Numbered from the stretch's first letter, positions 50,733 to 60,180 are shown. The stretch is 64,000 nt of DNA from Actinoplanes xinjiangensis (GCF_003148685.1 NZ_QGGR01000005.1:248001-312000), one strand, 5' to 3'. The notes: generated by a model from the letters alone, not told the origin. Numbers and translations: made by a program.

Positions 50733-52292
50733 TCAGCCCCGTTCGGTGCACACCTGGTTCGAGCTGGCGTACCGGTCGGAGGTATAGACGGCCACCACTG
50801 CAAAGCAGTACTGGAGATCCGGATTCAACCCCGCCACCGTCGTCCTGACCTTGCCCAGACCGACCTGCGCCACCGGCTTGAGCTGCTGACCCTCACGCGC
50901 CATCGTGATCATGAAGGGCGCCTTCCCACCACTCGGATCGCGCCACGTCACGTCGATCGCCGAGCCGCGATCCTTCAGCTTCACCCCGGTCGGCGGCGCA
51001 CCCGACAGCTGCGGCGCACCCGCCGAGGCGGTCGCCACCGGCGTGACCGGCTTCTCACCCTCCCGGCCGATCAGCACCACCACCAGGGCACCCACCGCGA
51101 CCAGCGCGACCAGCGTCGTGACAACGGTCAACCCCACGGCAAGACCACGACCACCCTTGCGGTACGGCACACCCGCACCGTTGTCCTGCTGAGGCGTCCC
51201 CGGCCACCCGGTGATCGGCACGGCCCCGTGCTGCACCGGCGGGTATCCGCCCTGGTGAACGGGCTGCGGGTTATCCACAGTGCGGTATCCGCCCTGGTGG
51301 GCGGCCTGCTCGACGGCGTGCGCCGGAGGCGTGACCGGATACCCGCCCGAAAACGGGTGCTCCGCCACGGACGGCCGCCGCTGCTCCGGCACGGCAGGCG
51401 CCGCGTCCCACGGATTCCCGAACCGCCCGTCCGGCTGCGGCTGCGGCTGCGGCTGCGGCTGCGGCTGCGGCTGCGGCTGCGGCTGCGGCTGCGGCTGCGG
51501 CTGCGGCTGCGGCTGCGGCTGCGGCTGCGGCTGCGGCTGCGGCTGCGGCTGCGGGATGAACGTCGTCTCCGCGCGTGAGACGTGCCCCGGGCGGGTGACC
51601 GGAAGCACATCGGTCGGCCGTTCCCATGCCGCTCGCGCATCCGCATCCCCGCCCCTCGGCCGGGGAACCGGACCCGGCGTCACCGCAGGCGGGAACGCTG
51701 TCGCCTGCGTCACGGCCGGCGTGACGTCGGCGACCGGAGCCACGATCCGCTGCACGGGCGCCTGATCGGTGGCAGGGGCCACATCGGCGACCGGCGGTGT
51801 CGGCACGACACTGGGAGCAGTCGTCGGCGGGGCGTCCGGCCGTACCGTCGCGCCTGAAGAATCCTCGCCCAGGTAGGACCGCGCGTGAACGACGAACTGA
51901 TGGCCCTCGCCGAGGGCCGCCGGCCCGTTGGCGGCCACCCGGCCGAACGCCTTCCGCGCCTCGTGCCGGTTGCCCAGCTCCTGGGCGACGATGCCGAGGT
52001 CGTAGGAGATGTGCAGCATGAGCGGATCACCGTCGCCGAGCCGCCACTGCCCCGCCGCGTAGGCGTCCTCGAGCATCCGCCGCGCCGCCATCGGATCATC
52101 CGACTGCAGGAACACCCCGGCCAGCTCCCGCTGGGCGGTGAGCACGTCCGGTTCGTCCTCCCCCAGGTTCTCCCGCCCCAACTCCACGGCCCGCTCCAGC
52201 AGAACCTGAGCCGACCCGAGATCACCCGACGCGATCAGGGCACGCGCACGTTCGATGGCGGGAGTCAGGGGGGATCGGGACACGTCCGCCAT
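50733..52292 (-). CDS. TPR protein with (Pro-Gln)20 linker, one membrane helix and FN3 domain
   Basis: A 519-residue protein: N-terminal tetratricopeptide-like helices (~5-130, ERARALIASGDLGSAQVLLERAVELG, HISYDLGIVAQELGNRHEARKAFG), a long Pro-rich region containing a run of Pro-Gln pairs, a membrane helix (LAVGLTVVTTLVALVAVGALVVVLIG) and an extracytoplasmic fibronectin III-like domain with two Cys. The TPR side is inside and the FN3 side outside. ATG 52292 is the first good start; the frame upstream crosses the promoter. It heads the MoxR operon 98 bases before the next gene. Confidence 0.78.
   Translation of the reverse strand: MADVSRSPLTPAIERARALIASGDLGSAQVLLERAVELGRENLGEDEPDVLTAQRELAGVFLQSDDPMAARRMLEDAYAAGQWRLGDGDPLMLHISYDLGIVAQELGNRHEARKAFGRVAANGPAALGEGHQFVVHARSYLGEDSSGATVRPDAPPTTAPSVVPTPPVADVAPATDQAPVQRIVAPVADVTPAVTQATAFPPAVTPGPVPRPRGGDADARAAWERPTDVLPVTRPGHVSRAETTFIPQPQPQPQPQPQPQPQPQPQPQPQPQPQPQPQPQPQPQPQPDGRFGNPWDAAPAVPEQRRPSVAEHPFSGGYPVTPPAHAVEQAAHQGGYRTVDNPQPVHQGGYPPVQHGAVPITGWPGTPQQDNGAGVPYRKGGRGLAVGLTVVTTLVALVAVGALVVVLIGREGEKPVTPVATASAGAPQLSGAPPTGVKLKDRGSAIDVTWRDPSGGKAPFMITMAREGQQLKPVAQVGLGKVRTTVAGLNPDLQYCFAVVAVYTSDRYASSNQVCTERG
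51433..51552. repeat. Hexanucleotide repeat (GGCTGC)20
   Basis: Twenty uninterrupted copies of GGCTGC, read on the minus strand as alternating Pro and Gln codons. A pure run of 120 bases implies recent slippage and likely length variation among strains. Confidence 0.95.
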
Positions 52293-52452
52293 GCTGCCCG
52301 TTTCCCCCGCCGGGCGCCACACCCCCGGGAACGACCGGCCCCCGCTTCGACCGGGGTCCGGGGCCGTATATAGTTCTGTCCGTGCAGCCGACAGGGCAGC
52401 CAAAACCCAGGTGAAAGCCAGGGCGGCGGTCCCGCTAAACTGCACGTAGCAG

Positions 52453-52537
52453 GTCCGGGTGGCGGAATGGCAGACGCGCTAGCTTGAGGTGCTAGTGCCC
52501 TTTATCGGGCGTGGGGGTTCAAGTCCCCCCTCGGACA
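52453..52537 (+). tRNA. tRNA-Leu (anticodon GAG)
   Basis: The acceptor arms GTCCGGG and CTCGGAC pair with one G-U; the anticodon stem CTAGC / GCTAG encloses TTGAGGT with anticodon GAG; a long variable arm (GCCC ... GGGC) marks a class II tRNA; the T arm is GGGGG TTCAAGT CCCCC. CCA is not encoded. Read codon CUC. Confidence 0.96.
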
Positions 52538-52562
52538 CAGATTAAGCACACGGCCGAAGTCG

Positions 52563-52823
52563 TCAGAGACGACCTCGGCCTTCAGTGTTTTCAGGTCGAG
52601 TTAGGTTTTCCGCAGGCCGATGCCGGCTCACCGGGGACGGGGTACGGACCCGGCCCTGCTCCAGCCGGGAATAGTAATCCGGCGACAGCGCCGCCAGACC
52701 CGCCACCTCCTCCCGGCGCAGACCGGGGGTGCGGCGCCGGCCACCACCGGGCAGACCGACGTCCTCGGGCCGTAAACGCTCCCGCCGGTGGCGAAGGAAA
52801 TCCCCGAGCGCTTTGTCGTCCAT
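52563..52823 (-). pseudogene. Truncated MmyB-like helix-turn-helix regulator
   Basis: Eighty-six residues: LGDFLRHRRERLRPEDVGLPGG, RRRTPGLRREEVAGLAALSP and DYYSRLEQGR are the strongly conserved start of MmyB-like regulators (usually about 280 residues). After RTPSP the match ends and the frame runs into unrelated residues before a stop 26 bases from the tRNA. The ligand domain is gone, so this is a 5' fragment. The tRNA next to it is a common integration site. Confidence 0.75.
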
Positions 52824-53287
52824 GTCGACCTCCCCTCGCGCCGGTGTGAATCCAGCATCGCCGGAAGGAACCGGGATATGAAGGCCACGTTCAGCCTAGG
52901 TGTCCCATACCGTGGCTACCGCCTGATCCCTGCCATCGCCAACATGCACGGACAGCATTCGTTCTCCTGCGATGCAGGCATCGGCGTTCGTTCAGAGGCG
53001 CGACGGAGAAGGCGGTTCAGCCCGGGCCTGGCGGTCACTGCCGCCGGGCCCGGACGGTCCCATGGAGATCGCCGGTGGTGGCCATGTCGACGAAGAGTTC
53101 AGCGAGCGCGTGTCCGGACGTGGTCATGGCGGCCTCCTCAAGCGGTTGATGCGCCGAGCCTGGGCCGGATCCCTCGGGCGTAACCAGGCACAGCCCGTCC
53201 GAGGATCATTCGTCCCGGCCCGGCCTCTTCGTCTTCACGGCCACGCCGGGGCCGCCGAGCACCCCGAACCTGCACCGGGCCCCGATG
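52824..53287. other. 464-base region of apparent gene debris
   Basis: No convincing full gene is seen. It holds one small ORF with a good ribosome site (listed separately). Near 53250 on the minus strand CRFGVLGGPGVAV resembles the start of SARP/BTAD regulators but stops within 27 codons. Together with the truncated regulator this looks like a decayed stretch beside a tRNA. Confidence 0.5.
53035..53127 (-). CDS. Possible 30-residue ORF with strong ribosome site
   Basis: ATG 53127 follows GAGGAGG by five bases, the best such site in the region, and encodes MTTSGHALAELFVDMATTG then DLHGTVRARRQ and a stop. It could be a small protein or the start of a lost gene. No family recognised. Confidence 0.3.
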   Translation of the reverse strand: MTTSGHALAELFVDMATTGDLHGTVRARRQ

Positions 53288-56200
53288 TCACAGCGTTCCC
53301 CGGCGCATCACCCGCCGGCGCAGATGGCGTCCCGTGGCGACGGCCACGGCCGTGTGCACCAGTAGGACCACCGCACCCACCGCCAGCAGCACGGTGACCC
53401 GCGGCCAGCGGGGCAGTGGGAGGTCCGGCGGGTACGGGCCGGCGAGCGGCAGGGCCCAGCCGGTGACCAGCCACGCGATCGCCGCGACCAGCAGTCCGAT
53501 CACTACGGCGACGGCGACCAGTGCCGGGTACGTCCAGAGCATCGCCTGGCCGGCCGGGCCGGGACGCAGCCCCTGGGCCCGCAGCGCGGCGAGGTCCTCG
53601 GCCCGGCGGCGCCGGTCCACCGCCGCCGCCAGCACCAGTGCGCCCGCTCCCAGCAGTACGGCCAGAGCGCCGGCCAGTACGTGGAACCAGAGCGCCAGCG
53701 CCGGCCCCTGTTGTTCGAGGCGGCGGCGTGACTGATCGGAGCGGACGTCGGCGATGACGGTGAGCCCCTGTGCTGAGACCCGGTCCAGGATGTCCGGCGG
53801 TGCCGCCGCGTTGAGCCAGATCTGGGGCGCGTTGCCGAGGCCGACGTTCATGGTCATCCGGTCCGCGTACTCGAGGTCGACCACGACGGCCCGGCGGCCC
53901 AGCTGGGGCACGACCGGCAGGGTCTCGGTGTTGGTGATCAGCATGGGCGTGGAGTCCAGGCCGCTGATGACGTCGTCGGCGAGGGGGTCACCGGCCACGA
54001 CGGCCGGGATCGGGTCCGGGGTGCTGGCCGGCTTGATCCAGACGAGCGGGGTGTCGCTGACCGATTCGGCGAAGTTGAGTCGCAGGCCGTCCGGCGCCTG
54101 CGTCAGCCGTACCTCCGGGATTGTCCGCCAGCTGTTCGGGTCGGCCAGCTGGGCCGGGGGCAATACTTCCCGGTCCGGGCCGGTGGCGCGCACGCCGTGG
54201 AGCATCACCTCGGCGGTGATGGGGAACGAGCCGGTCCGGGCGAGCCCGATGCCGTCGATCCGGCATCCTTCCTGGCAGACCGCGATCCTCTGCTGGTACG
54301 TGACCGACCGGTTCTGCAGCTCGCCGAGCTCGACCACCGCGTCACCGGTCCCGTCCAGCGACGATACCGACACCTGGAGCCGCAGGCCTTTCGTGCCCGG
54401 TACCAGGCCGGACGCCGACACGTCGAGGGCGATGTCCGGGCCGGGGAACTGCGGTGGAGCGGGCAATTCCGGGCGCAACCGGCTGGCGACCTGGGCCGGC
54501 CCGGGTCCGTCGCTCGACCACGCCGCGACGGCCGCCAGCCGGGTGGAGTCCACGGCCAGGCCGGGTGCGTCGGCGGCGGAGCCGCCCGGGGGCAGCCGGG
54601 TGACCGCCATGGCGAAGTCACCGTCCGGGTCGATCCGGCGCACCGCGGCCAGCAACTGCTGGGGTTGTGCCGTCTGCACGGTGAGGACCCGGTCCGCACC
54701 GATGCCGAGGGTGGCCTCGACGGCGCGGCCGGCGGCGGCGGTGTCCACCGCGCAGGTCGCGTATCCGGCCACGGCCGTGGTGGCCACCAGCAGTGCGAAG
54801 AGCCGGCCGGCGCCGGGTCGGCGGGCGAGCTGCAGACCGGCCAGGGCGACACCGAGGCGGCCGCGGTGCAGGGCGCGGACCGCGTACCGGCTGATCAAGG
54901 GGAGCAGGGCGCGGGCGGCGAGCAGGCCGAGGGCGAGCATCAGGATGGCGGGTGCGAGCAGGCCCATCCCGGTCAGTGAACCCTTGGAGAGTACGAGCTG
55001 GACCGAGGCGATGATGGCGAGGAGTACGGCGAGCGCCTCCGCCGCAATCGCCCACCGGCCGTTGGCGGTCGAGGGGTTCCGGCGCAGCAGTCCGGCGACC
55101 GAGCCGACGAACTGGCGGCGCTGGGCCACCATCACCGACAGCAGCGCAGCCCCTGTGGCCAGTGGTGCGTAGCGCAGTGAGCTCCAGTCGGAGGGGATGC
55201 CGCCGTCCGGCAGGACGATCGCCGCGATCGCGTTGACCAGCAGCTGCCCGATCACGCAGCCGCACAGCGCGCCGGCCAGGACCGCGATGAGGCTTTCGCC
55301 GGCCGCCAGCCACCACCGCGTCCACCATCGCGACCCACGCAGCGCGACGACCGCCAACTCGCTCTGCCGGCCCTCGAGGCCGTAGCCGACGGTGAGGAAG
55401 ATGGTGAAGCAGGCGAGCAGGATCAGTGGTGCGGCCAGCACCGGCACGAGCGGCCGGGTCGACGACTGTCCGATGTCGATGCGGTCCAGCAGCGCCGTCA
55501 TGCCGGTGTCGATCTGCACCGCCATGCCGACGTCGGCGGTGGTCTGCTGCAACTCCTGCAGGTCGGCCCGGAGCTGGCCGAGACGGTCGGGGTGCAACGC
55601 GGCCGGGCCGGCCCGGCCGTCCATCGCCAGCGCGATCTTGCCGTGGTCCATCGTCTGCTGCGTCACCGCGGCGGTGAAGATCGGTTCGCCCGGGCCGGTC
55701 TCCGGTGTCGCGGTGAAGTAGCCGCGGGCGCCCCAGAAGCTGTCACCCGGGTCGGTCGGCCGGTAGGTGCCGGCGATCAGAAGGCGCCGCGGCTTGCCGT
55801 CCGGTAGCCAGGCCTTCCGCCGCGGATCCGGACTCGGCAGGGCCGACCGCAGCTCGACCGAGTCGCCCGCCTTGAGGTTGAGCCGCTGCGCCGTGTGCTC
55901 CCCGAGCAGTACATCGCCCTCGGCGGCCAGGCAGCGGCCGGTCAGGATCTGCAGGTGGGCGCAGACGTCCTGGCGGTAGACGAAGCGCCCGGCGTTCGCC
56001 GGGTTCGAGTCGATGCCGATGACCCAGTACTCCGCCGAGTAGACGTAGGTGAAGCCGGGCAGGGCGACCAGCGCCGTGGCCACGTCGCCGAACTGCACCC
56101 CACCCTGCTCCGCCGGGTCCGGGACCTGGCTCGGGTCCTGGGTGTCCTCGTCGGTGGCGACGCGCTCGTTCTGTTCCGCCCTCGCCACCAGGCCCAGCTC

Positions 56201-56365
56201 GTTCGGCGCGGCGGTGGCGATCTGGCCGACGGCGACCGCGCGGCCGACCGCGAGCAGATAGGCCGGCGCGGCGACCGCGGAGGTGACCGCCAGCAGGCCG
56301 AGCAGTGCCAGGGTGACGGCCTGCCCGCGGCGGTGCCAGAGCATGACGAAGACCAGCGAGATCAT
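53288..56365 (-). CDS. Large FtsX-type ABC permease (first of a pair)
   Basis: About 1,025 residues with an N-terminal helix (GQAVTLALLGLLAVTSAVAAPAYL), a MacB-like extracytoplasmic domain, FtsX-type helices (~320-560), a second large extracytoplasmic domain with paired Cys (CQEGC), and a final three-helix FtsX unit (ALWFHVLAGALAVLLGAGALVLAAAV). ATG 56365 overlaps the upstream gene's stop as ATGA. No ATPase gene is adjacent on this strand. The family exports lipids, peptides or lipoproteins; the cargo is unknown. Confidence 0.83.
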   Translation of the reverse strand: MISLVFVMLWHRRGQAVTLALLGLLAVTSAVAAPAYLLAVGRAVAVGQIATAAPNELGLVARAEQNERVATDEDTQDPSQVPDPAEQGGVQFGDVATALVALPGFTYVYSAEYWVIGIDSNPANAGRFVYRQDVCAHLQILTGRCLAAEGDVLLGEHTAQRLNLKAGDSVELRSALPSPDPRRKAWLPDGKPRRLLIAGTYRPTDPGDSFWGARGYFTATPETGPGEPIFTAAVTQQTMDHGKIALAMDGRAGPAALHPDRLGQLRADLQELQQTTADVGMAVQIDTGMTALLDRIDIGQSSTRPLVPVLAAPLILLACFTIFLTVGYGLEGRQSELAVVALRGSRWWTRWWLAAGESLIAVLAGALCGCVIGQLLVNAIAAIVLPDGGIPSDWSSLRYAPLATGAALLSVMVAQRRQFVGSVAGLLRRNPSTANGRWAIAAEALAVLLAIIASVQLVLSKGSLTGMGLLAPAILMLALGLLAARALLPLISRYAVRALHRGRLGVALAGLQLARRPGAGRLFALLVATTAVAGYATCAVDTAAAGRAVEATLGIGADRVLTVQTAQPQQLLAAVRRIDPDGDFAMAVTRLPPGGSAADAPGLAVDSTRLAAVAAWSSDGPGPAQVASRLRPELPAPPQFPGPDIALDVSASGLVPGTKGLRLQVSVSSLDGTGDAVVELGELQNRSVTYQQRIAVCQEGCRIDGIGLARTGSFPITAEVMLHGVRATGPDREVLPPAQLADPNSWRTIPEVRLTQAPDGLRLNFAESVSDTPLVWIKPASTPDPIPAVVAGDPLADDVISGLDSTPMLITNTETLPVVPQLGRRAVVVDLEYADRMTMNVGLGNAPQIWLNAAAPPDILDRVSAQGLTVIADVRSDQSRRRLEQQGPALALWFHVLAGALAVLLGAGALVLAAAVDRRRRAEDLAALRAQGLRPGPAGQAMLWTYPALVAVAVVIGLLVAAIAWLVTGWALPLAGPYPPDLPLPRWPRVTVLLAVGAVVLLVHTAVAVATGRHLRRRVMRRGTL

Positions 56366-59300
56366 CGACGGTCCTCTTTCGGATCGGCACCGCGTCCGGC
56401 GGCGGTGCCGGCCGGTACGCCGCCGGCATGCCGGTCGGGCGGCGGCGCGGAGCCGGGCGCTCGCAGGTTGCGAAGGAGCGGGAGCACCGACAGCCATCCG
56501 GTCATGCCGAGCATGACCAGGGCGACCAGCGCGGACAGCGTGAGCACAGCGCCGCTGAGCGTGGCCGGCGGCGGCAGCACCGCCCAGCCGTCGGTGAACG
56601 GTGGCACGATGATCCGGGTGAGCGGCCCGACCAGCGAGGCGGCGAACACACCGATCGACAGACCGGCCAGTACGATGGCGGCCGTCCCGGCATAACCGGT
56701 GGTGAATGCGACCGGGGCGGGTAGTCCCTGCAGGCGCAGCGCCTCGAGTTGCCCGCGCAGGAGGGGCCGGTCGACGGCGACAGCGACGGCTGTCGTGGCC
56801 GCGGCGAGCAGCAGCGCCGCCACACCGGCCAGGAACCCGAACCGCGCGACGGCGGCCGGTCCCTGGCGGCCGAGGACGGCGGATCGTTCCGCGGCGCTGT
56901 CGTCCGTGATCACGGTGAGCCCGGCCGCGGTCAGGTCGGCCACCAGGCCCGAGCGGGCGCCGGCGGAGAGCCAGACCTGGAACTCTCCGGGCGGCTCGCT
57001 CTCACCCGTGACACGGCGGGTGGCGTCCAGGTCGACGAGGATGCCGTCCGTTCCGAGCCTGGGCAGGGCTTGCGCGGTGCCGGCGACCCGCGCCGGGACC
57101 CGGCCGAACGAGTTCAGCAGCGGGTCGGTGAGCCGCCATTCGGCCGGGGCTTCGCCGACCAGTACCACCGGCAGGGGCATCGAGGTGTCGGATGCCCAGA
57201 CCTCGGTGCCGCTCGACGGCGCTGCCAGCTCATTGCGGTCGGCGGACAGCCGCAGGCCGTCGCCGGTCGTGGCGATGTCGATGGCGACGTCACCGTTGGC
57301 GGGCCGCCACCAGCCGATATTGCCGAACTGGGCGGGGTCAAGGACCTCCGCCGCCGGGCCGTCCTGCCGCAGGCTCTGCAGCGTCACCACGGTGTCCGGC
57401 GGGAGCGGGGTCCCCTTGCCTTTCCGGTCCGGCGCGGTCAGCCTCCAGCGGACCAGGCGACAGCCGGGCGCGGCGGCGCATCCGGGCGCCGGAGCCGAGA
57501 CCGTCCTCTCCCCCGCGGCCGGAACACCGAAGTCGACCTGCACCGGCAGGCCGGTGCCCTCGTGCTGGAGCAGCAGCTCGACGGTGACCGGGGCGGTGCC
57601 CTCGTACCGTGCCCGGAGAGTCAACCGGTCGCCGGTGACCATCGGCAGTTGCTTCACGCTGCCGGCCGCCGTCGCGTCCGGGAGCAGACCGACCGGCCCG
57701 AACTCGGGGCGCCACTCGGCGACCGCGGCGAGCCGCGTGGTGTCCACGGCCAGCACCCGCGGGATGGTCGTGGTGTCGGCGACCACCGCCATCGCCTCCC
57801 GGCCGCCCGGATCGGCCCGCCGGACCGCCGCGAGCAGCGCCGTACGGTTCGGCGCCTGGACCTTGAGCACCCGGGCGGCGCCCAGCTCCGCGGCGCTGCG
57901 ATCGGCCCGAACGGTTTGGTCGGCGGCCAGCCCGCCGGCCGCCGTGGTGAAGCTGGCGACCGCCACGACGATCAGGGCGAACACCCGGTCGGCGCCGCGT
58001 TGCCGGGAGATCTGGACGGCGGTGAGGCCGAGCCGGAGCCACCCGCCGGGCAACGCCAAGCCGACGGCCCGGTCTGCGACGCGTACCAGCAGCCGGGCGG
58101 CCAGCAGTGCCATGGCCAGCGCGGCGAGCGCGGGTGCGGCGGCCTTGAGGCCGTCCTCCGACCCGCCGGACCGCGCCTGGTAGACCGCGGCGACAGCGAG
58201 TGCGGCGAGCACCTGGTCGACCAGGGTGGAGCGCCAGTCGGCGCGTCCCGTCGCCGAGCGCTGCAGTAGCACCGCGACCGGCTGCCGCAGCATCAGCGCC
58301 TCACCGAGGATCAGTACGAGCAGGCTGCCGAACAGTACGGCGGCGACGGCGGCTCCGACGAGTAGCAGCGCGGCGCCCCGGTCGACCGGGGGCACCGACC
58401 CGGCGAGGCCACCGGCGAGCAGGAGCCCGGCGGGCGCACCGACCAGCACACCGAGCAGCAGCGGCACCAGGTGTTGTCCCCAGGCCAGCCGCAGGATGTC
58501 GCCCCGGCTCAGGCCGTGCAGTTTGAGCAGCGCCACGTCGGTACGCCGGTCCCGGCCGGTGCAGCGCCCGGCGATCCCGATCGCGAACCAGGTCAGGATC
58601 AGCGTCTGCAGGCCCGCGGTGAGAACGCCGCGGCGCACCGTGTCCCGGTCCTCGGCGATGCGCTCCAGCACCGTGTCGATGCCGGTGATCATCCGCAGCC
58701 GGTTCAGGCTCAGCCGGGCCTCGGCAGCGTCCAGCGCGACACCGAGGCGCTGCGCGCGGTCGCCGCGGATCAGGTCTGGCGGGACCTGGACGTCGTAGGT
58801 GAGTGTCGGCTCCGCGAACAGGGGGGAACCGAACGTCTCGACCGGTGTGAAGACCGGGTCGAGTCCGGGGGTCTCGGCCCGGAACAGCGGGTTGCTCCAG
58901 TACGGGTCCGCGGGATCGCGTAGCGAGTAACGGGCGACGACCGTGAACTGGAGCGGGGTGCTCAGCCGGCCCAGCAGGGTCAGTTTGTCGCCGGTCTTCA
59001 GCCCGAGGTTCTGGGCGGTGGCGGTGCTGACCGCGATCTGGAGGGGGGCGGACGGGCAGGGCCCGTCGAGGCGGACGTGCTGACAGAGGTCGTCCCGGTA
59101 GGCGACCGCCATGTTCGCGTCTCCGCCGGCCCGGGTGACGCTCAGCCGTAGCTGGATCCCGCGCACCGGCTGGTCCAGTGAGCTGGACAGCTCACCGGCG
59201 GCGACGGCGGCGAACCGGCGGAGCGCGTCGGCGGCGTCGTCCTGGGTAGTGGTCTCGGTCTGGATCGAGACGTTGCGCTGGGCCGCCGAGGCGGCGCTCA

Positions 59301-59445
59301 GCTGCGCCTCGGCGGCGCGGGTCGCGGCTGCGTAGGCATACCAGGGACCGGCGGCCGCGACGGCGGCGGCCAGCGCGGTCAGCACAAAGATCGCCAGTAC
59401 CTGCGCGGTCCGCGCCCGCACCGCGTCGAAAACGAGCGCGAACAA
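56362..59445 (-). CDS. Large FtsX-type ABC permease (second of a pair)
   Basis: About 1,027 residues with the same layout as its neighbour: N-terminal helix (AQVLAIFVLTALAAAVAAAG), extracytoplasmic domain with Cys (LCQHVRLDGPCPSAPLQ), FtsX helices, a second domain with a Cys pair (CAAAPGC), and C-terminal helices. TTG 59445 is preferred because GGAGGGTGGAG lies just upstream and the family starts LFALVFDAVRARTAQ; the open frame further upstream is noncoding. The two proteins align along their length and may form a heterodimer. Confidence 0.8.
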   Translation of the reverse strand: MFALVFDAVRARTAQVLAIFVLTALAAAVAAAGPWYAYAAATRAAEAQLSAASAAQRNVSIQTETTTQDDAADALRRFAAVAAGELSSSLDQPVRGIQLRLSVTRAGGDANMAVAYRDDLCQHVRLDGPCPSAPLQIAVSTATAQNLGLKTGDKLTLLGRLSTPLQFTVVARYSLRDPADPYWSNPLFRAETPGLDPVFTPVETFGSPLFAEPTLTYDVQVPPDLIRGDRAQRLGVALDAAEARLSLNRLRMITGIDTVLERIAEDRDTVRRGVLTAGLQTLILTWFAIGIAGRCTGRDRRTDVALLKLHGLSRGDILRLAWGQHLVPLLLGVLVGAPAGLLLAGGLAGSVPPVDRGAALLLVGAAVAAVLFGSLLVLILGEALMLRQPVAVLLQRSATGRADWRSTLVDQVLAALAVAAVYQARSGGSEDGLKAAAPALAALAMALLAARLLVRVADRAVGLALPGGWLRLGLTAVQISRQRGADRVFALIVVAVASFTTAAGGLAADQTVRADRSAAELGAARVLKVQAPNRTALLAAVRRADPGGREAMAVVADTTTIPRVLAVDTTRLAAVAEWRPEFGPVGLLPDATAAGSVKQLPMVTGDRLTLRARYEGTAPVTVELLLQHEGTGLPVQVDFGVPAAGERTVSAPAPGCAAAPGCRLVRWRLTAPDRKGKGTPLPPDTVVTLQSLRQDGPAAEVLDPAQFGNIGWWRPANGDVAIDIATTGDGLRLSADRNELAAPSSGTEVWASDTSMPLPVVLVGEAPAEWRLTDPLLNSFGRVPARVAGTAQALPRLGTDGILVDLDATRRVTGESEPPGEFQVWLSAGARSGLVADLTAAGLTVITDDSAAERSAVLGRQGPAAVARFGFLAGVAALLLAAATTAVAVAVDRPLLRGQLEALRLQGLPAPVAFTTGYAGTAAIVLAGLSIGVFAASLVGPLTRIIVPPFTDGWAVLPPPATLSGAVLTLSALVALVMLGMTGWLSVLPLLRNLRAPGSAPPPDRHAGGVPAGTAAGRGADPKEDRR

Positions 59446-59718
59446 ACTCCACCCTCCCCCGATCAACGGGCAGGCTACGCGATAGCCACAGCATGTGGGG
59501 GGCCACTGTGGATCCACGGCGAACCGTGACTCGGCCGGACGGTCTGATCACTACGTTGCGCACCGCCCGCCGGCAGGTGACCGCGGCCCCGTCGATCCAT
59601 TTCGGGACATCGCCGGCACGCCTTCGGGCTCGGCTCGGCGCTGTTCGGCCTGCGCCGGTTCTACGCACGAGCGGCGGCATGCGAGTGTGGCGGGGAGGGT
59701 ATCTGCGGATCACGGGGG
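59446..59718. other. Intergenic region between divergent genes
   Basis: A 273-base gap between the permease pair and a small membrane-protein gene. Open frames on both strands are Arg-rich and look like noise. It should hold promoters for both directions but none is clear. Confidence 0.5.
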
Positions 59719-60180
59719 GTGATTGAGCTGAGCACCGTCCTTGTGCTGGCCGGTATCGCGCTCATTCTGTGCGGTGTGGGCGTAACGATCATGCAGTTGC
59801 GTCCCGGCGAAACCGGCATCGGCCTGCTGCGAGGCGGCAATGCCGAAACCCGCCGGGCCGTGCGCCGGGCGATCCGGGAGGGTGAGACCGAGGACCCCGG
59901 AGTCGACCGGCTGGCCCGCGCCGCGCTCCAGGCGATGGTGCCACCCCGTTGGGCGCGTTACCTCTTCGCGACGATGCTGGCTCTCGCGGTTCTCCTACTG
60001 GCGACCGGCTCCCATACGGTCACCGACATCGCGGTGCGCACGTCACAAGTGCTTCTGTGGTCGGGCCTGCTCGTGCTGAACGTGGTCAACCAGCGCCGCT
60101 TCGACAACTACCGGGGCTTGCGTCCGGTCCGGGCGGACCGCGACACCACAAGCGCAAGCGACCGGGCCGGCCCGGCCTGA
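59719..60180 (+). CDS. Small membrane protein of unknown function
   Basis: A 153-residue protein with a first helix (TVLVLAGIALILCGVGVTIM), a charged cytoplasmic stretch (RRAVRRAIREGETEDPG) and two more helices (YLFATMLALAVLLLATG, TSQVLLWSGLLVLNVV). The GTG at 59719 directly follows GGGGGG, an unusual spacing, so the exact start is unsure. No family recognised. Confidence 0.6.
   Translation: MIELSTVLVLAGIALILCGVGVTIMQLRPGETGIGLLRGGNAETRRAVRRAIREGETEDPGVDRLARAALQAMVPPRWARYLFATMLALAVLLLATGSHTVTDIAVRTSQVLLWSGLLVLNVVNQRRFDNYRGLRPVRADRDTTSASDRAGPA

Noticed and set aside
50598-51578. Plus-strand frame through the hexamer repeat (Arg-Leu or Cys-Gly runs)
   Set aside because: Shadow of the TPR/PQ gene; alternating residues come from the hexamer in other frames.
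56366-56497. Extended start of the first FtsX-type permease
   Set aside because: Residues are Arg/Pro-rich and lie in the other permease gene; ATG 56365 begins at the first membrane helix.
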